Assembly: GCA_021464245.1 (NCBI GenBank)
Contig: JADCRB010000026.1
Coordinates: 4,927,874-4,991,873, forward strand
Length of the DNA: 64,000 nt
Origin: Carallia brachiata
Lineage: Eukaryota; Streptophyta; Magnoliopsida; Malpighiales; Rhizophoraceae
Direction: 5' to 3'
The notes under the pieces were generated by a model. The model ran no database searches. It saw only the letters and a list, made by a program, of their open reading frames with translations, and was not told where the DNA came from. Each line of letters begins with the position of its first letter. Position 1 is the stretch's first letter. The translations under genes were made by a program, and so were the position numbers. This document shows, in pieces, positions 26,039 to 37,009 of the stretch.

Positions 26039-26110
26039 GGGCATTTGGTCTAGTGGTATGATTCTCGCTTTGGGTGCGAGAGGTCCCGAGTTCGATTCTC
26101 GGAATGCCCC
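26039..26110 (+). tRNA. tRNA-Pro (TGG), second copy
   Basis: 72 bases that I read as identical to the copy at 24506, with loop TTTGGGT, anticodon TGG, T loop TTCGATT and discriminator C. A strong TTTTTT Pol III terminator starts two bases after the end. It lies 1.28 kb downstream of the AGG copy on the same strand, and its flanks do not resemble theirs, so any duplication is old or was by retroposition. Confidence 0.97.
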
Positions 26111-27781
26111 GTTTTTTGTCCTGCAATTCAGAAATCCGAAGTTCTTTTTGGCATTTAAAAAAGTTTGACCAAGCGTAGTCAACACAAACTCGACAACAGC
26201 ATATGCTTATGATTGATTGTAGGAAGAGGAAAGGAAAAGCATGCATAAACCCCTTCTTAACCTGACTCCACCCATGTGGCAGTTTAACATGTGAGCAGTA
26301 CTAGCCACCATGAACATTTTGATATTCAGATAAATTAGTTTTCCGATGAGATTCTGTTTCCAGAGTCTTTAAAAGTTTGATAAAAGAAGAATTACGCCTT
26401 GCACAAGCCTAAAACTTCTTGCATGGCAATGAAACAATGGCCAACTGCAACTTGGGGGGCTCCTGAAATTTTCCACTTCTTGAACACAAAACTCAAACTT
26501 GCTCAAAGATTCGGTCTTTTTACCTGTTTAATGGCTTCCCATATCTTGGAAAACAAACATATTTCAGAGAAATTGAGACTGTGCATCGCAGGTCAGCATA
26601 AACGGATTAACACTGACAGTCATTGACTTTTCTTCCTCTAACCAGCATGGCAACTTGTTTTTGTTTTTTTTTTTTTTTCTTTTGTCTACAACGAGTCTTA
26701 TTGGTATTTGAGAAAGAGAAAGTAAAGTTAGTTAAAATTTAAACTCCTATCTACTGATTAAGAGACACATTCTTCAATCAGTTAAACAAATGCACAATCT
26801 CAACGTGCCAAACGTGCCAACTTGTGTGATAGCACTGATTTTAACACTGTCGTTCCAGCTGGGGGCTGGAAAAACAATCGAAAAAGGAAAAGGAGAGCTT
26901 TTTGAAAATCTTTTTTTCCTTTCACTTTTTTTTCCGTGTTTTCCCAGCAACCAAACTCAGCAGCCATTGATTGAGTCCAATCAAAAGGCTGACATGACTC
27001 TTTGTCCTTCCTTCTTGGGAAGTATCAAAGGCCGTTCTTCTCCGTCTCTGTCCGTACATTCATCTTAACGGTACACTTAGCACCGTTGAGTTCCGCGTCG
27101 TTTCATCAAGCGCGCTTCCTCCTCTCCCCTGCCCAATAATAGAGCTTCATTTTTCTCATCTCCATCTTCAATCTAATTTTCATTGTTATTAATTTGATTA
27201 TTTTTCAAGATTTTTTTTAATTGTATTGTTTGCAATGGGGCAGCATATATGAGTATCCATGTTTGACCATATTCAATCCCACAGTGTAGTAGAATCTCCT
27301 GCAAATCGAGTAATCGACAATTTTTTCTGAATCAGTTATTCACCAAAGGGACCATGAATCTGCATCAGATCACAACAATAAGTAAATAACTTTCCCTGGA
27401 CATGCATGGTAACGACTACTCAACAGCCACTACTCATCTCCCAGCATCTTGCACGTTGAACTCATAGGCAGGTCCGAGACTAGACGACCAGGAATAAGGG
27501 AAGTGGGTCGAATGATAGCAAGAATGGGAGTGGCTCAATCAGGTTAAAGCTACCAATGAGACAACGGACGGAGAAATAAAATTGCACTTACACGAAAAAG
27601 CAATTTTCCTGTTGAAAGCCATAAAAGATGACACACTAGTTGATATCTGTACACAAGACTCAGACTAGTTTGCAGCTCAGCAATAATACAAGGGTATCTC
27701 CAGCAAACAAAGGTAAGGCCAAAATGAACACACATAGAAAACCAGACTGAGATCAATCCACTAGCCACGCAATCTGATGCC
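26111..27781. other. Intergenic: no gene recognised
   Basis: Contains a minus-strand SINE copy at about 26655-26795, pyrimidine-rich stretches near 27110-27180, and, toward 27781, the probable ARL8 3' UTR. Open frames at 26399-26626 and 26790-27068 have no recognisable domain. Confidence 0.45.
26655..26795 (-). mobile_element. SINE, second copy of the 19.1-kb family
   Basis: Read on the minus strand: aactgattgaagaatgtg, then cttaatcagtagataggagt, tttctctttctcaaatacc, gttgtagac and an A run at about 26660-26680. Most of this aligns with the element at 19131-19274. No target-site duplication was recognised, so the ends are approximate. Confidence 0.55.
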
Positions 27782-30477
27782 TCAATTCTTTGATTTTGAA
27801 TGCTTTACAAGCCAATCAATAACAGTGTTAATGTTGGTTGAATTCTTGCATGAAATCATGAAACAGCAAACTTCTCTATCAGGAATGGATTTGAGCCCCC
27901 TGCACAGCATAATTAACCCTTAAATGACAACTTAAAAAAGACATCACAGAAACAATAGAATTACAAACATGGCTGAATTACATACATGGATTCCAGCATT
28001 TGTTGACTGATTTTACAGAAAATCCACACCAGAGCATTTTTCTTTTGGTCAAACACAAGATTGCAATAAACCCACACCAGAGCATTTTACAGAAAATCCA
28101 CACCAGCGCATTTTTCTTTTGGTCAAACACAAGATTGCAATAAACTCATGCCCCATGACTTAAACACCAAGTATCACACATGATGTAATATATCTATTTC
28201 CATGACTGTTCGACTTGATATGACTCTAAACAACATTAAAAGATTTTTAGCTACCATCCCACCACTTACATTTGTTCTGTAAAATCTTGTTTGGACAGGG
28301 CTCCTGGTTTGTCAATCTTGTTCCCTAGCACCAGCAACGGGATACCGTTCAGGGATGATTTACCCAGAAGGTCATGCAGTTCGTTTCTTGAGACAGATAA
28401 GTTATCAAAATCAGCAGCATCCACCACATATCTGCAAATGCAAGAATATTTTAAACAAATTTAAGGGCAGCTTGGGGGTATAAAATGCAATTTAGCACCA
28501 ACTCTATATCATGAATCTATATTACTGAGACAGTAATGAAACAGGATATCATAACATAAGTTCATGAAAATGTTGTCCTATTGAGCATCTAAATGGGCCA
28601 TACATATCAGTTGCAATGCATACACCTTTCAACTGTAGCATGATTGCACATCATTTATTCAACTCTTAACTGCATTTCCCATTATATGTGAGACTGAAAT
28701 GCCTCATCTCCAAAGTAGATGTTGCATTCAGGGTGTTATATTCCCTATCTTGCAATGTTGTTATCTTAACAGCTACAGTGAATTTAGTTTTGAAACATGT
28801 ATTTCTACAAGCAGCCAAAGAATAGGAACAAAAACAGAAAACAAAAGAAAAGAGAAGACTTGCTCAAGGTAAACGGGCTATGGACAGCACAAGCACAGGC
28901 CATCACTTAAACAAACATTTGTAAATTCAACCTAAGACATAATAAGAAAACAAAGATGATAAAATTTTAAGTTAGCTGGCAGAGTTATATCTAAAAAGTT
29001 GAAGTGTCACACATACACGATAGCTGACACCGCACGGCAGTATCTTTCCCACATACTGCGAAACCTTGGTTGACCTCCAAGGTCCCACAACTTTATTGTA
29101 ACATTCCCTTTTGTTACTTTCCTCATATTAAATCCTACCTGTGGGTGAAAGAGAATTGTTAAGAGATTATCTGTACAATTAATCTAATAAGAACAAGAGA
29201 CCATTTGAAACAGAGAATGACATAATCTAGGAAGGAAAAGGGCGAATTCTCTGCCTTTCTACTCCAGATTGTGTAAAAATCTATGAGAAGATGACTTACC
29301 GTTGGAATCATGTCTTCACTATATCCACCAGTCTACAAACAAGAGGGTGTAACAAGAAGAAAGTTGGCTATCAGCACCGTGCCAAAAGGAAAAGAAAAGC
29401 ATACAAGAACACAGTACACCTCACGAGAAATTTTACTTACAGCAATAACATTTACGAGTGATGTTTTTCCAGCATTTTGAAGTCCTATAAGAGACAACTC
29501 CATTTCTTGCTTAAAGAAGAGGCTACAATTGGAAAAACAAAACAAAACAAAACAAAGCTATTTAAGTACATGCAAACTGTAAAGCACAGACAAAAATCAT
29601 CGACCAATGATAAGAGCTTTAATATTTACTTAAACATGGGATTTGGGTAGGATTAACCACCAAGTCTAAGCAAAAGTGTCTATAATCCCTGCAGGCTCAT
29701 ATCTATTTCAGTGTTCGTATGGCCGCTGTTAACTGGATTCTACACAACAATTGTTACCAGTTCAAAACCGTGGCTACAGAATTCAAGCTTTAATGAAAGT
29801 GCCTCTACCACTCTTTATGGCACCATCAAGCTCAGATAGGTACCAAGAAGCCACATTAAAGATCTACAGAGAATCAGAGGTTGATAACAACCTAATTTTC
29901 CTTGTGCATTCATCTCAGCATCGTTGGTAACATACTTAAATCACCCCACAATAGAGAAAACTAATAATATATGTACTAGATAAAAAACACCAACATATGC
30001 ATTCTAAATCCTGTTCCCATAGCAATCCAGTCCCAATTCCACCAATTTAACCAAAACTCCAATATGACTGTACCGCGCCAGAAAGTACTCAAGTCTTATC
30101 CAATGTACATATCAGACAAGTGGACTAAGACAATCATCCAAATAATAATAATCATAATAATAATAATAATAATAACATGGACTATCTAAAAAGTAAAACT
30201 CTTGAAGTCCATAAGCATCGAAAAATTCAGGCCAATTCCACTTCCTCTTTCCATAAATTCACATAAACCAAACAGATCCCAAACAAAGTTCTAATCTTCT
30301 CTGCACTAACCCCTCCCAAACTGTTGTCCATCCAACCTTACATAAATACATCACACACATACACATATACATATAAGCAGAGAATATATTTTCTCGGCAT
30401 CCAAACACACACACACACACACACAAAGAGAAACAGCACCTGCGAAGCCAATTGAGAAAAGCTTCCCAGAATCCCAT
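27782..30477 (-). CDS. ARL8: ADP-ribosylation factor-like GTPase ARL8
   Basis: Small Arf-like GTPase; in animals ARL8 governs lysosome and vesicle transport, and plant and viral-host studies link it to endomembranes and the vacuole. Exons: 30477-30440, 29522-29441, 29332-29300, 29138-29017, 28431-28270 and 27899-27782, joining in frame into 184 residues, the usual ARL8 length. Start is [13 protein letters not shown], an amphipathic N-terminal helix. As in other ARL8s, I expect N-acetylation rather than myristoylation. Nucleotide-binding motifs: G1 GLQNAGKT (26-33), switch I around MIPTVGFNM (Thr51), G3 WDLGGQ (69-74), G4 NKID (129-132), G5 SCKN near the C-terminus, and end [10 protein letters not shown]. 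All motifs are intact. Intron 5 contains a 74-bp tandem duplication. Confidence 0.97.
28011..28147. repeat. 74-bp tandem duplication in ARL8 intron 5
   Basis: The unit starting ttttacagaaaatccacacc at 28011 recurs at 28085. The second copy is incomplete after about 63 bases and differs by few substitutions (for example agagcat versus agcgcat). It touches no splice site. Confidence 0.85.
30145..30174. repeat. (AAT)n microsatellite
   Basis: An interrupted run of aat/ata triplets upstream of ARL8 exon 2. Similar runs lie at about 30599-30624 (aat) and 50112-50139 (att), and a (CA)n run at about 30407-30424. Confidence 0.85.
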
Positions 30478-31535
30478 CTTCTTTTTTCTCTTAATTCTTG
30501 CCTGTCGAATCAAAGAAGGAACGGAAAATTAGGGCTTTAGATTTGGGAGCCAAAGAGAAGGATTGTCTTTTTTTGAGCTGCTATTTGGTTTCAATAATTG
30601 AATAATAATAATAATAATAATAATGTTTTAGCAACAATTATCGCTGTTGTTGCGTTTTCCTTGATGATCAGGACGAGGAGAAACCGAGAAAGAATGTTTT
30701 GCTCAAAAAACAAAGAATGTTTTCGCTCATTTTACCACGCGCTGATTGTAGAGAGTGGCTGATTTTCGCCAACGGTTATGTTCTATAGGACCACTTGTGG
30801 GGATCCAATTGTTTGATTGTTAAATACGCGCTGTGGATGACATCGAGCAGGCTTATAAGTTGGTAGTTGCAATCTCCACGTTGTCGGCTTGTGGGCCCGG
30901 CTGTGGCCGTCCGTACTAACACGTGTTCACAAGTGATTGGCAAACTTCACCGCCATTGAATAAATTTTTTAAAAAATTTAGAGTTGTAGAATAGGTCTGA
31001 AAATTTTTTTTGTACAATAAGTTTATAATTTTGTATAATAAAATTATTATTTTGTGTAATAAAAAAATTTATATTTTTTATAATTTTTTTATTACATAAA
31101 GTAACAGTTTTATTGTATAAAATTATAATTTTTTCGTATAAAAAATATTTAGACAGATACTTAATTTTAGAAGTATAATGATACTCTAATTTTTTTCCTA
31201 CTTTAAGAAATGTTTTATTTTGTTGTTTTGTTTTAAATAAATGTAATTTATTTATAATTTTATACTATATAATAAATAAAAATTAATTAAATAAAAAAAT
31301 TTAAAATAATATTTAAATAATATTAAATTATAAATTAAATTTATCAGAGAATGAAATAAATTAATAGTAGGTTTATCACTTATAAGATGCTACGCTCATT
31401 TTGACTTCATAATATGATTGGCCAGCCTACTTAAGCTCAAAGTTGCCTGTCTTCTATATCTCTTCACGTGATGCAAGCGCGTTGGTTGCCTACTTCAATT
31501 TGCGATGAAATTTTCGCATAATATTAAGGTTCTTG
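30478..31535. other. ARL8 upstream region
   Basis: ARL8 leader and promoter side, including a triplet microsatellite at 30599-30624, then AT-rich DNA with a palindromic element at 30991-31160. No gene is seen. Confidence 0.5.
30991..31160. repeat. Palindromic AT-rich element (MITE/foldback)
   Basis: The arm at 30991-31068 (ataggtctgaaaa ... gtataataaaattattatt ... gtaataaaaaa) is the imperfect reverse complement of 31082-31160 (ttttttattacat ... aacagttttattgtataa ... tttagaca), with the centre near 31075. Each arm is about 75-80 bp with little loop, as expected for a non-autonomous foldback element. Confidence 0.65.
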
Positions 31536-31539
31536 TGGG

Positions 31540-33069
31540 CAATGGATTTTGATAAAGGCAGGGTGAATTTGGTTTGCTGGGATGAAGCCGCGAAGACCAA
31601 GAGGGAGGGAGGTTTGGATCTTAAACAAGCTCATTGGAGCAATGTAGTGTTATTGGAAAAATTAAGATAGGAACTCTTATGTGATAGTAGTAAGTTGTCA
31701 GCTTCCGCTGTTCGCAACAAGCATGTGAATCCTAGATCTTCCATTATCCCCATCAATAACTTCACATATTTGGCAAGCTATAGCCAAGAGTTTTGAACTT
31801 CTCCATTGTGGTTTTGGTTATTGCATTGGCATGGGGGATCGAGTTTTTCACTAGCATGACAGATGAGTGTCTTCTCTACCTCTTGCTCAGTTGTTAGACT
31901 CCATTGATCCTGGTGAAGACCAAACTTTAGTTAGAGATATTATACGAAATGATAGATGGAATTTAGAAGGTTTGTGCACGCATATTTCGTATGATATCTA
32001 ATGTACTATCTGCTCTATTCCTTTGCCTCGATATATTTCTGGGTTGGACATGGTGACATAGTTCTCAAATCCTCAGGGTGTATACACTGCCAAAGATGGT
32101 TATGTGTGGCTGTCTCAAGGTGCTTCTCCTTTGGCTGTGGATAGTTTCTGGCACTCTTTGTGGACATTGAGGGTGCCATTGAAATTTAAAACTTTCTTTT
32201 GGCTTGTTCTTAAAGGTTGTCTCCTTTGTAATGAGGAAAGAGCCCATCATGGTCTTTGTGATAGTTCGAAATGTCCAAGATGTGCTACAAGTTTGGAAAG
32301 CATCCTTCATCTATTCAAGGATTGCTCTTATTTTCGTAGTGTGTGGAATGTTTTATTTCCAGCTGAGGAGCATCCTTCCTTCTACTCTTACTCTTTGGCC
32401 ACTTGGATTGATGAATTCTTTCGGTCCCAAATCAAGCCTGGTTGCCTTAGTGAGTTGGGATTGAAGTTTGTGTGTGCTTGTTGGGTTATTTGGACTAATC
32501 AAAATAATTTTGTGTTTCGAGGCACCAGGATGAGCTACTTCCTTCAGGTCCATCAAATTCTTATTCTAGTTATGGAGTTCTTGTTTTCTTTTACCAGATA
32601 ATCCGAGTTGGTCTCCTCCTCAGCTAGTTGGATGGACCAAGCCGCCGCATGGGTGGATAAAAATTAATACAGGCGGTAGTGCTCGGGCCAATCCCAGCAT
32701 TACTGGTTATGGTGGGCTATTGCGTGATGAGAATGGTAAGTGGTTGGGGAATTCAAAAAGGGCTTGAATTAGCTTGAGAGCTCGACTTTAGGTTTGTGGT
32801 GTTAGAGTCGAATTCACATAAGGCCTTAAATCTGTGTACAGGCCTTTTTTCTTTCTCCAATCCATATGATTTTCAATATATCCTTCCCAAGAGAAATTAT
32901 TGTGCGAATTTTTTAGCTTAGATGGGGGCAACTTGTAACTTTGAAGACATTCGTTTAAAATTTCATCTTATTGGATTATTTTCTTTACTTAATGGCGATA
33001 ACTTAGGAGTTACTCATTTGAGGTCTTAGTTTATTTTCTCCTCTTCCTTTTGCCGATGTACCAAAAAAA
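31540..33069 (+). mobile_element. 5'-truncated, decayed LINE (non-LTR) retrotransposon
   Basis: Broken frames read in order: the reverse-transcriptase C-terminal region (DKGRVNLVCWDEAAKTKREG, GLDLKQAHW), a zf-RVT region (VPLKFKTFFWLVLKGCLLCN, then CPRCATSLESILHLFKDC) and an RNase H start (WIKINTGGSARANPSITGYG). Several stops interrupt the first part. The 165-codon open frame at 32104-32601 is only the zf-RVT piece and is not a gene. The element ends in ccgatgtacc followed by a short A run near 33055-33069, the usual plant L1-type 3' end. Upstream endonuclease and most RT sequence are missing, so it is dead. Confidence 0.85.
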
Positions 33070-33304
33070 CACTTATTTCAACTACAAAAAAAAATAGAGC
33101 CACACTCACAACTTTTTGTTTTAAATATCAGGTCTTAATGTTTTATTATTAATAAAAAAATAATAAAGTAAAATGAACTATTAAATAATTGAAATTAAAA
33201 AGAAAGATAAATTATAAAATATCGTTGAATAAATTTTATAGTTTCTTTATTGCTATTTAATATTAAATTGTATAATGAAACTCATATTTTTAACATTATT
33301 AAGT

Positions 33305-33347
33305 AGAACATGTTAAAAATTTGTACCAAAAAAAAGAACATGTTAAA
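33305..33347 (+). mobile_element. Micro-retroposition scar with 13-bp TSD and LINE-like end
   Basis: agaacatgttaaa occurs at 33305-33317 and 33335-33347. The 17 bases between them read aatttgtacc plus an A run, nearly the same end as the LINE remnant 250 bp upstream (gatgtacc plus A run). It is best read as an extremely 5'-truncated LINE insertion. Confidence 0.75.
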
Positions 33348-35087
33348 GATAAAATAAATAAGGGCAAGCATCATATTACAAATTGTAATGCATATTTTAA
33401 AAAATGTAATGTATTCTCAAAAAAAATATATTATACTTAATGTTTTACAATTACAAATTTTTTTTAAAAAAATTAAAATGCATGACCTTTCTAGCATAAT
33501 GTATTATATTACCGACAAAATATATTGCATTCTTCTAACAAGATACTATATTTTTTCATGTGTTAAAAAAAAAATAAAAAGAAAGAAAGAACGAAAGCCA
33601 CTGTATCTGATCGCAAGCCTCCATGCCTCCCACCTGTTGAGTAGCATAGTGGCTCTTTCTAACACACAACACTCGTAGGTTTGGCTATAAGCTTGTTTAT
33701 AGTGCCTAGTTCATAGGTTTGGCTAGAAGCTGGCATTTCAAATGCAATGGCTGTTTTGTGCATGTTTTCGCTCAGTAACGACTTAATAAAACAAAAATCA
33801 CGGCAAAATGTGATACGTTATGAAATTCAATACAATATTTAGAACAAAAGAAACCAAGGGCTTTCCATTTTGAATTATTCTTATGCATTTAGGTTTATTG
33901 AGGTGGCCACTGGCCTCCTTAACAAGAAAAAAGTTGAGGTTCGAATATTATTTTTTTATTCTAATAGACTCTAAAAAATAAATTATTTTTATGTATAATT
34001 TAATTTCTATTATTTCACATTTCAACTTGACTACTCATAAATGTATAACTTGTTTCGTTCAATAGAAATTATTTGGCATCATTAATTCCGCAATAAATGC
34101 GCAATCGAGTGGGGAGATGACGAACAACAGAGGACATGGAATTGAAATTAAACATAATTATTCGAACAACAAAAATTACATAAATTATGATAAAAGATTA
34201 TATGATATTTTATTTTAAAAGGGTGTCCTAATACTGTAATACACAAAGTATATGACATCTTACATAAAAAAAATTTAAAATAATCATAGTGTTCGAGTAA
34301 ACATCTTAGCTCTTAAGGACTGGAGATAGATTGGAAACTAGATTTTTCAAATAAGAGATTTGAAACTATAAAATGAAGCATGGAGGTTTATGGCTTAGAA
34401 AACTGCCTTATGATAAATGTAGCCCACACGCAAAATTGGACCTCTTAGTGGATTAGACCCTCTTATGAACTAACTTGTACGAGGCTTGGCCTCGTGAGTA
34501 ATATGTTCGACCGATGCCGATGACCCCTCACATCTCTCCTCTTCCAAGGCCTCATCAAAATGCTAGACATTTAGCTCAAAAGAGAATAAAATCAATAGAG
34601 GAAATGAGGTGTACGCTTCATTGTAATAAACGAGAGTTCAAACTCTCGTCAATTCCTTACTTATCTTTTTTTTTATATGGCCACAACTACTCTTTTAAGA
34701 CAAAAAAATAAAAAAAAGTCTTATTATATGAAAATTTAACTAGAATTCAATTAAAATGATATCATACTAATATTAATTTTGAGTTTTACGTGTTATATTT
34801 TTATTCATGTAAGATCAAAAATAATATCATATTTACATTATTTAGATTTCGAGACTTCTCAAGAAGCTTACATGTTTCTGGATTGCTGCCTTATAAATAA
34901 AGCCTTCCCCTGAAGGCAAGCATCGATCATTCCCCCGCACTCTGCAAGTCGTCTGCCCATAATAACCATGACTTTCTTGCAAGCCAGTAGTTGTAGGACA
35001 ATGGACAATAGACACGTTCCGCCTTTCTTTTTTCTTAGCAAGTGTATGAATATTCCAATATTTAATCCCGCATGGATGCTTTGTAAC

Positions 35088-35246
35088 AGAATATGTTGGA
35101 GTTGTTTTCTGCTTCTAATATAATTGATTAGGACAGAATGTTGTGAATTTTTGATCCTCTATTCCAGTCATAGAAGCTCTATTCGAGTTTCCTGACCTTT
35201 AACCTTCCACTGTAACAAAAAAAAAAAAAAAGGAATATGTTGGAGC
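35088..35246 (+). mobile_element. Short retroposon with 13-bp target-site duplication
   Basis: gaatatgttggag occurs at 35089-35101 and 35234-35246. The insert of about 132 bp begins ttgttttctgcttctaat, contains a B-box-like tattcgagtttcc, and ends ccactgtaac plus a run of about 16 A and GG. Size, tail and duplication fit a SINE or a 5'-truncated LINE. Confidence 0.7.
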
Positions 35247-35887
35247 TGCACTAAACTAACTCCTAAAATGGTCGGAAAAATTGTAGATATAAATAACAAA
35301 AGTACACCAACAAAGAATTTGGATTTCAAGGCATCAGTTCGGTGACTTCTGATACCATTGTCAAACTAGAAGGCATAATAGCGACCATGGTTCAACTTAG
35401 ACTGTACCAAACAAGTTTAAATTTAGTAACAAATATAGCCAACAAAAAGAAATTCAGTAACTTTATTAGTGAATGGGAATCCCAGAAGCATTAGTAGGAG
35501 CCTGGCAATTTGACTTTGAATTCCATTATATGATTGTGATTTAAGTGATACTAAAATAATTATATAGTTTATTAGATGGTAATTAATAATTTATTTATTT
35601 TTTAAATTTTAATTATATAATAACTCATATTAATTTAATCTCACGCAAGAAATCTCGTCAAATATTTTTCTCTCATTTTTCGCTTTTTCCTTTTCTTTGT
35701 TTATTTATTTATTTATTTTTGGTTGCTCTTTATATTTTAATAGACCTTCATACCCTTAACCAACGTGATGTAAAGGCAAACCCATGACATTGATAATCAT
35801 GTCACTTTGACATTGTAATTATGCCGTGCACCACTTAAATGGGCTGTGATCGATGCCTAAATACCAAATAAAAATGACCATCGACCT

Positions 35888-35940
35888 AACTAATCACATC
35901 CCTTCGGTCAAAAAAACAAAAAAAACTAATCACATCCCTT
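35888..35940 (+). mobile_element. Micro-retroposition scar with perfect 17-bp TSD
   Basis: aactaatcacatccctt occurs at 35888-35904 and 35924-35940. Only cggtc, seven A, C and six A lie between. The length and identity of the repeat make slippage unlikely. Confidence 0.75.
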
Positions 35941-36234
35941 TTAATTATGAGTTTGATGCTTTGCTAAATCCCAAGGACGCGTAAATTTTCAATAACCCTT
36001 GAAAAAGATTACTAATTTACCGCATAACCTAAACAAAGAATATTGAAAGAGATTGCCACGTCTGGGGGCCTCCAGCGGGGGAACTTTCATGATGAAATTC
36101 TAAAAGCACTCAAAACACCTTTAGGGCCCACCATCTTTGCAAACGAGATCACTCGACCTACTTTGATGGTCTGCTCGGGAAAAAATAAATAAATAAATGG
36201 AATAAGATTATATGAATATATTTAATAAAATATA

Positions 36235-36305
36235 TTAAAAATATGTAATTAATTTAATGATATTTAATAATTTATTATTTTTTTAAATTTAATATATTTT
36301 TTATA
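36235..36305 (+). repeat. Dispersed AT-rich repeat, copy 2
   Basis: atatgtaattaatttaatga followed by tatttaataattta and tttttaaatttaatata. It matches the reverse complement of 6228-6302 and the forward strand at 60050-60110. Confidence 0.5.
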
Positions 36306-36827
36306 ATTTAAACATTCAAATCACTAAATATTTACTGTACTCCCACAATTACGTGTCAAGAAAAGTTTTTTGAAATAAATAAATAAATAAAAGGAAACTT
36401 TCTCCTCAATACTTTTTTTTTCCTGTTTTCCGGAAATATTTATTGCATGAGATTATATTACTAAGAATATCTAATGAGACCCTTGTCCAATTAGAAAAAA
36501 AAAAAAGGAAAATAATAAGCCAATGTTATCTCTAATGACAAAGATTCTGCTAATTAAGACCTGTGAGGTTGGCCTGTCCGCTGCAAATAGAAAATTATCT
36601 ACCTATCTGGCACATGAAATAATAATAGCTTCTTCCATTGGGTGAGCTGGTTAAGCTCAAAATACCTTTTTCTTTAATTTTAGATGACACCCATTTTATT
36701 AACTGCACATTGCAGGATAAAGAAACAATCTACTTATCACAACTTAAACTTAAAAAAGAAAAAATAAGTGACAAGGAATTGCTTTAGAATAGGAGAAAAA
36801 TGATGGCTCAGTGTGACCAGATCATTC

Positions 36828-36835
36828 CTATATAT
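36828..36835 (+). promoter_or_regulatory. Candidate TATA box of WLIM1
   Basis: ctatatat in cattcctatatatcatgc lies about 180 bases before the ATG. It is followed about 75 bases later by a GA-rich leader tract (agagagagagagaaagagag at about 36909-36932). A pyrimidine-AG at about 36985 could be a leader-intron acceptor. Other TATA-like strings exist nearby. Confidence 0.4.
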
Positions 36836-37009
36836 CATGCATGAATTTGCCTTGAAATTCACTGCAACCAACCCATTGTCAAAATTTTCTCTTCCTTCAA
36901 ATCTACAAGAGAGAGAGAGAGAAAGAGAGAGGCAGAACTTGTGCTTTTTAATTGGTTCTTCAATTACCCTGCTGTTTAATTTCTAGGCAAGTTTGGTTGA
37001 GTTACATAG

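Larger units (their letters stand above)
33070..37009. other. Intergenic: scars, SINE and WLIM1 promoter side
   Basis: AT-rich, with retroposition scars at 33305-33347, 35088-35246 and 35888-35940 and a dispersed AT-rich repeat at 36235-36305. A tRNA-like stretch around 34480-34640 (gttcgaccgatgcc, gagttcaaactctcg) may be another SINE. The last ~200 bases hold the WLIM1 leader. No gene is seen. Confidence 0.5.

Noticed and set aside
32104..32601. 165-codon open frame on the + strand
   Set aside because: It is the zf-RVT part of the decayed LINE; flanking frames carry stops, so it is not a separate gene.
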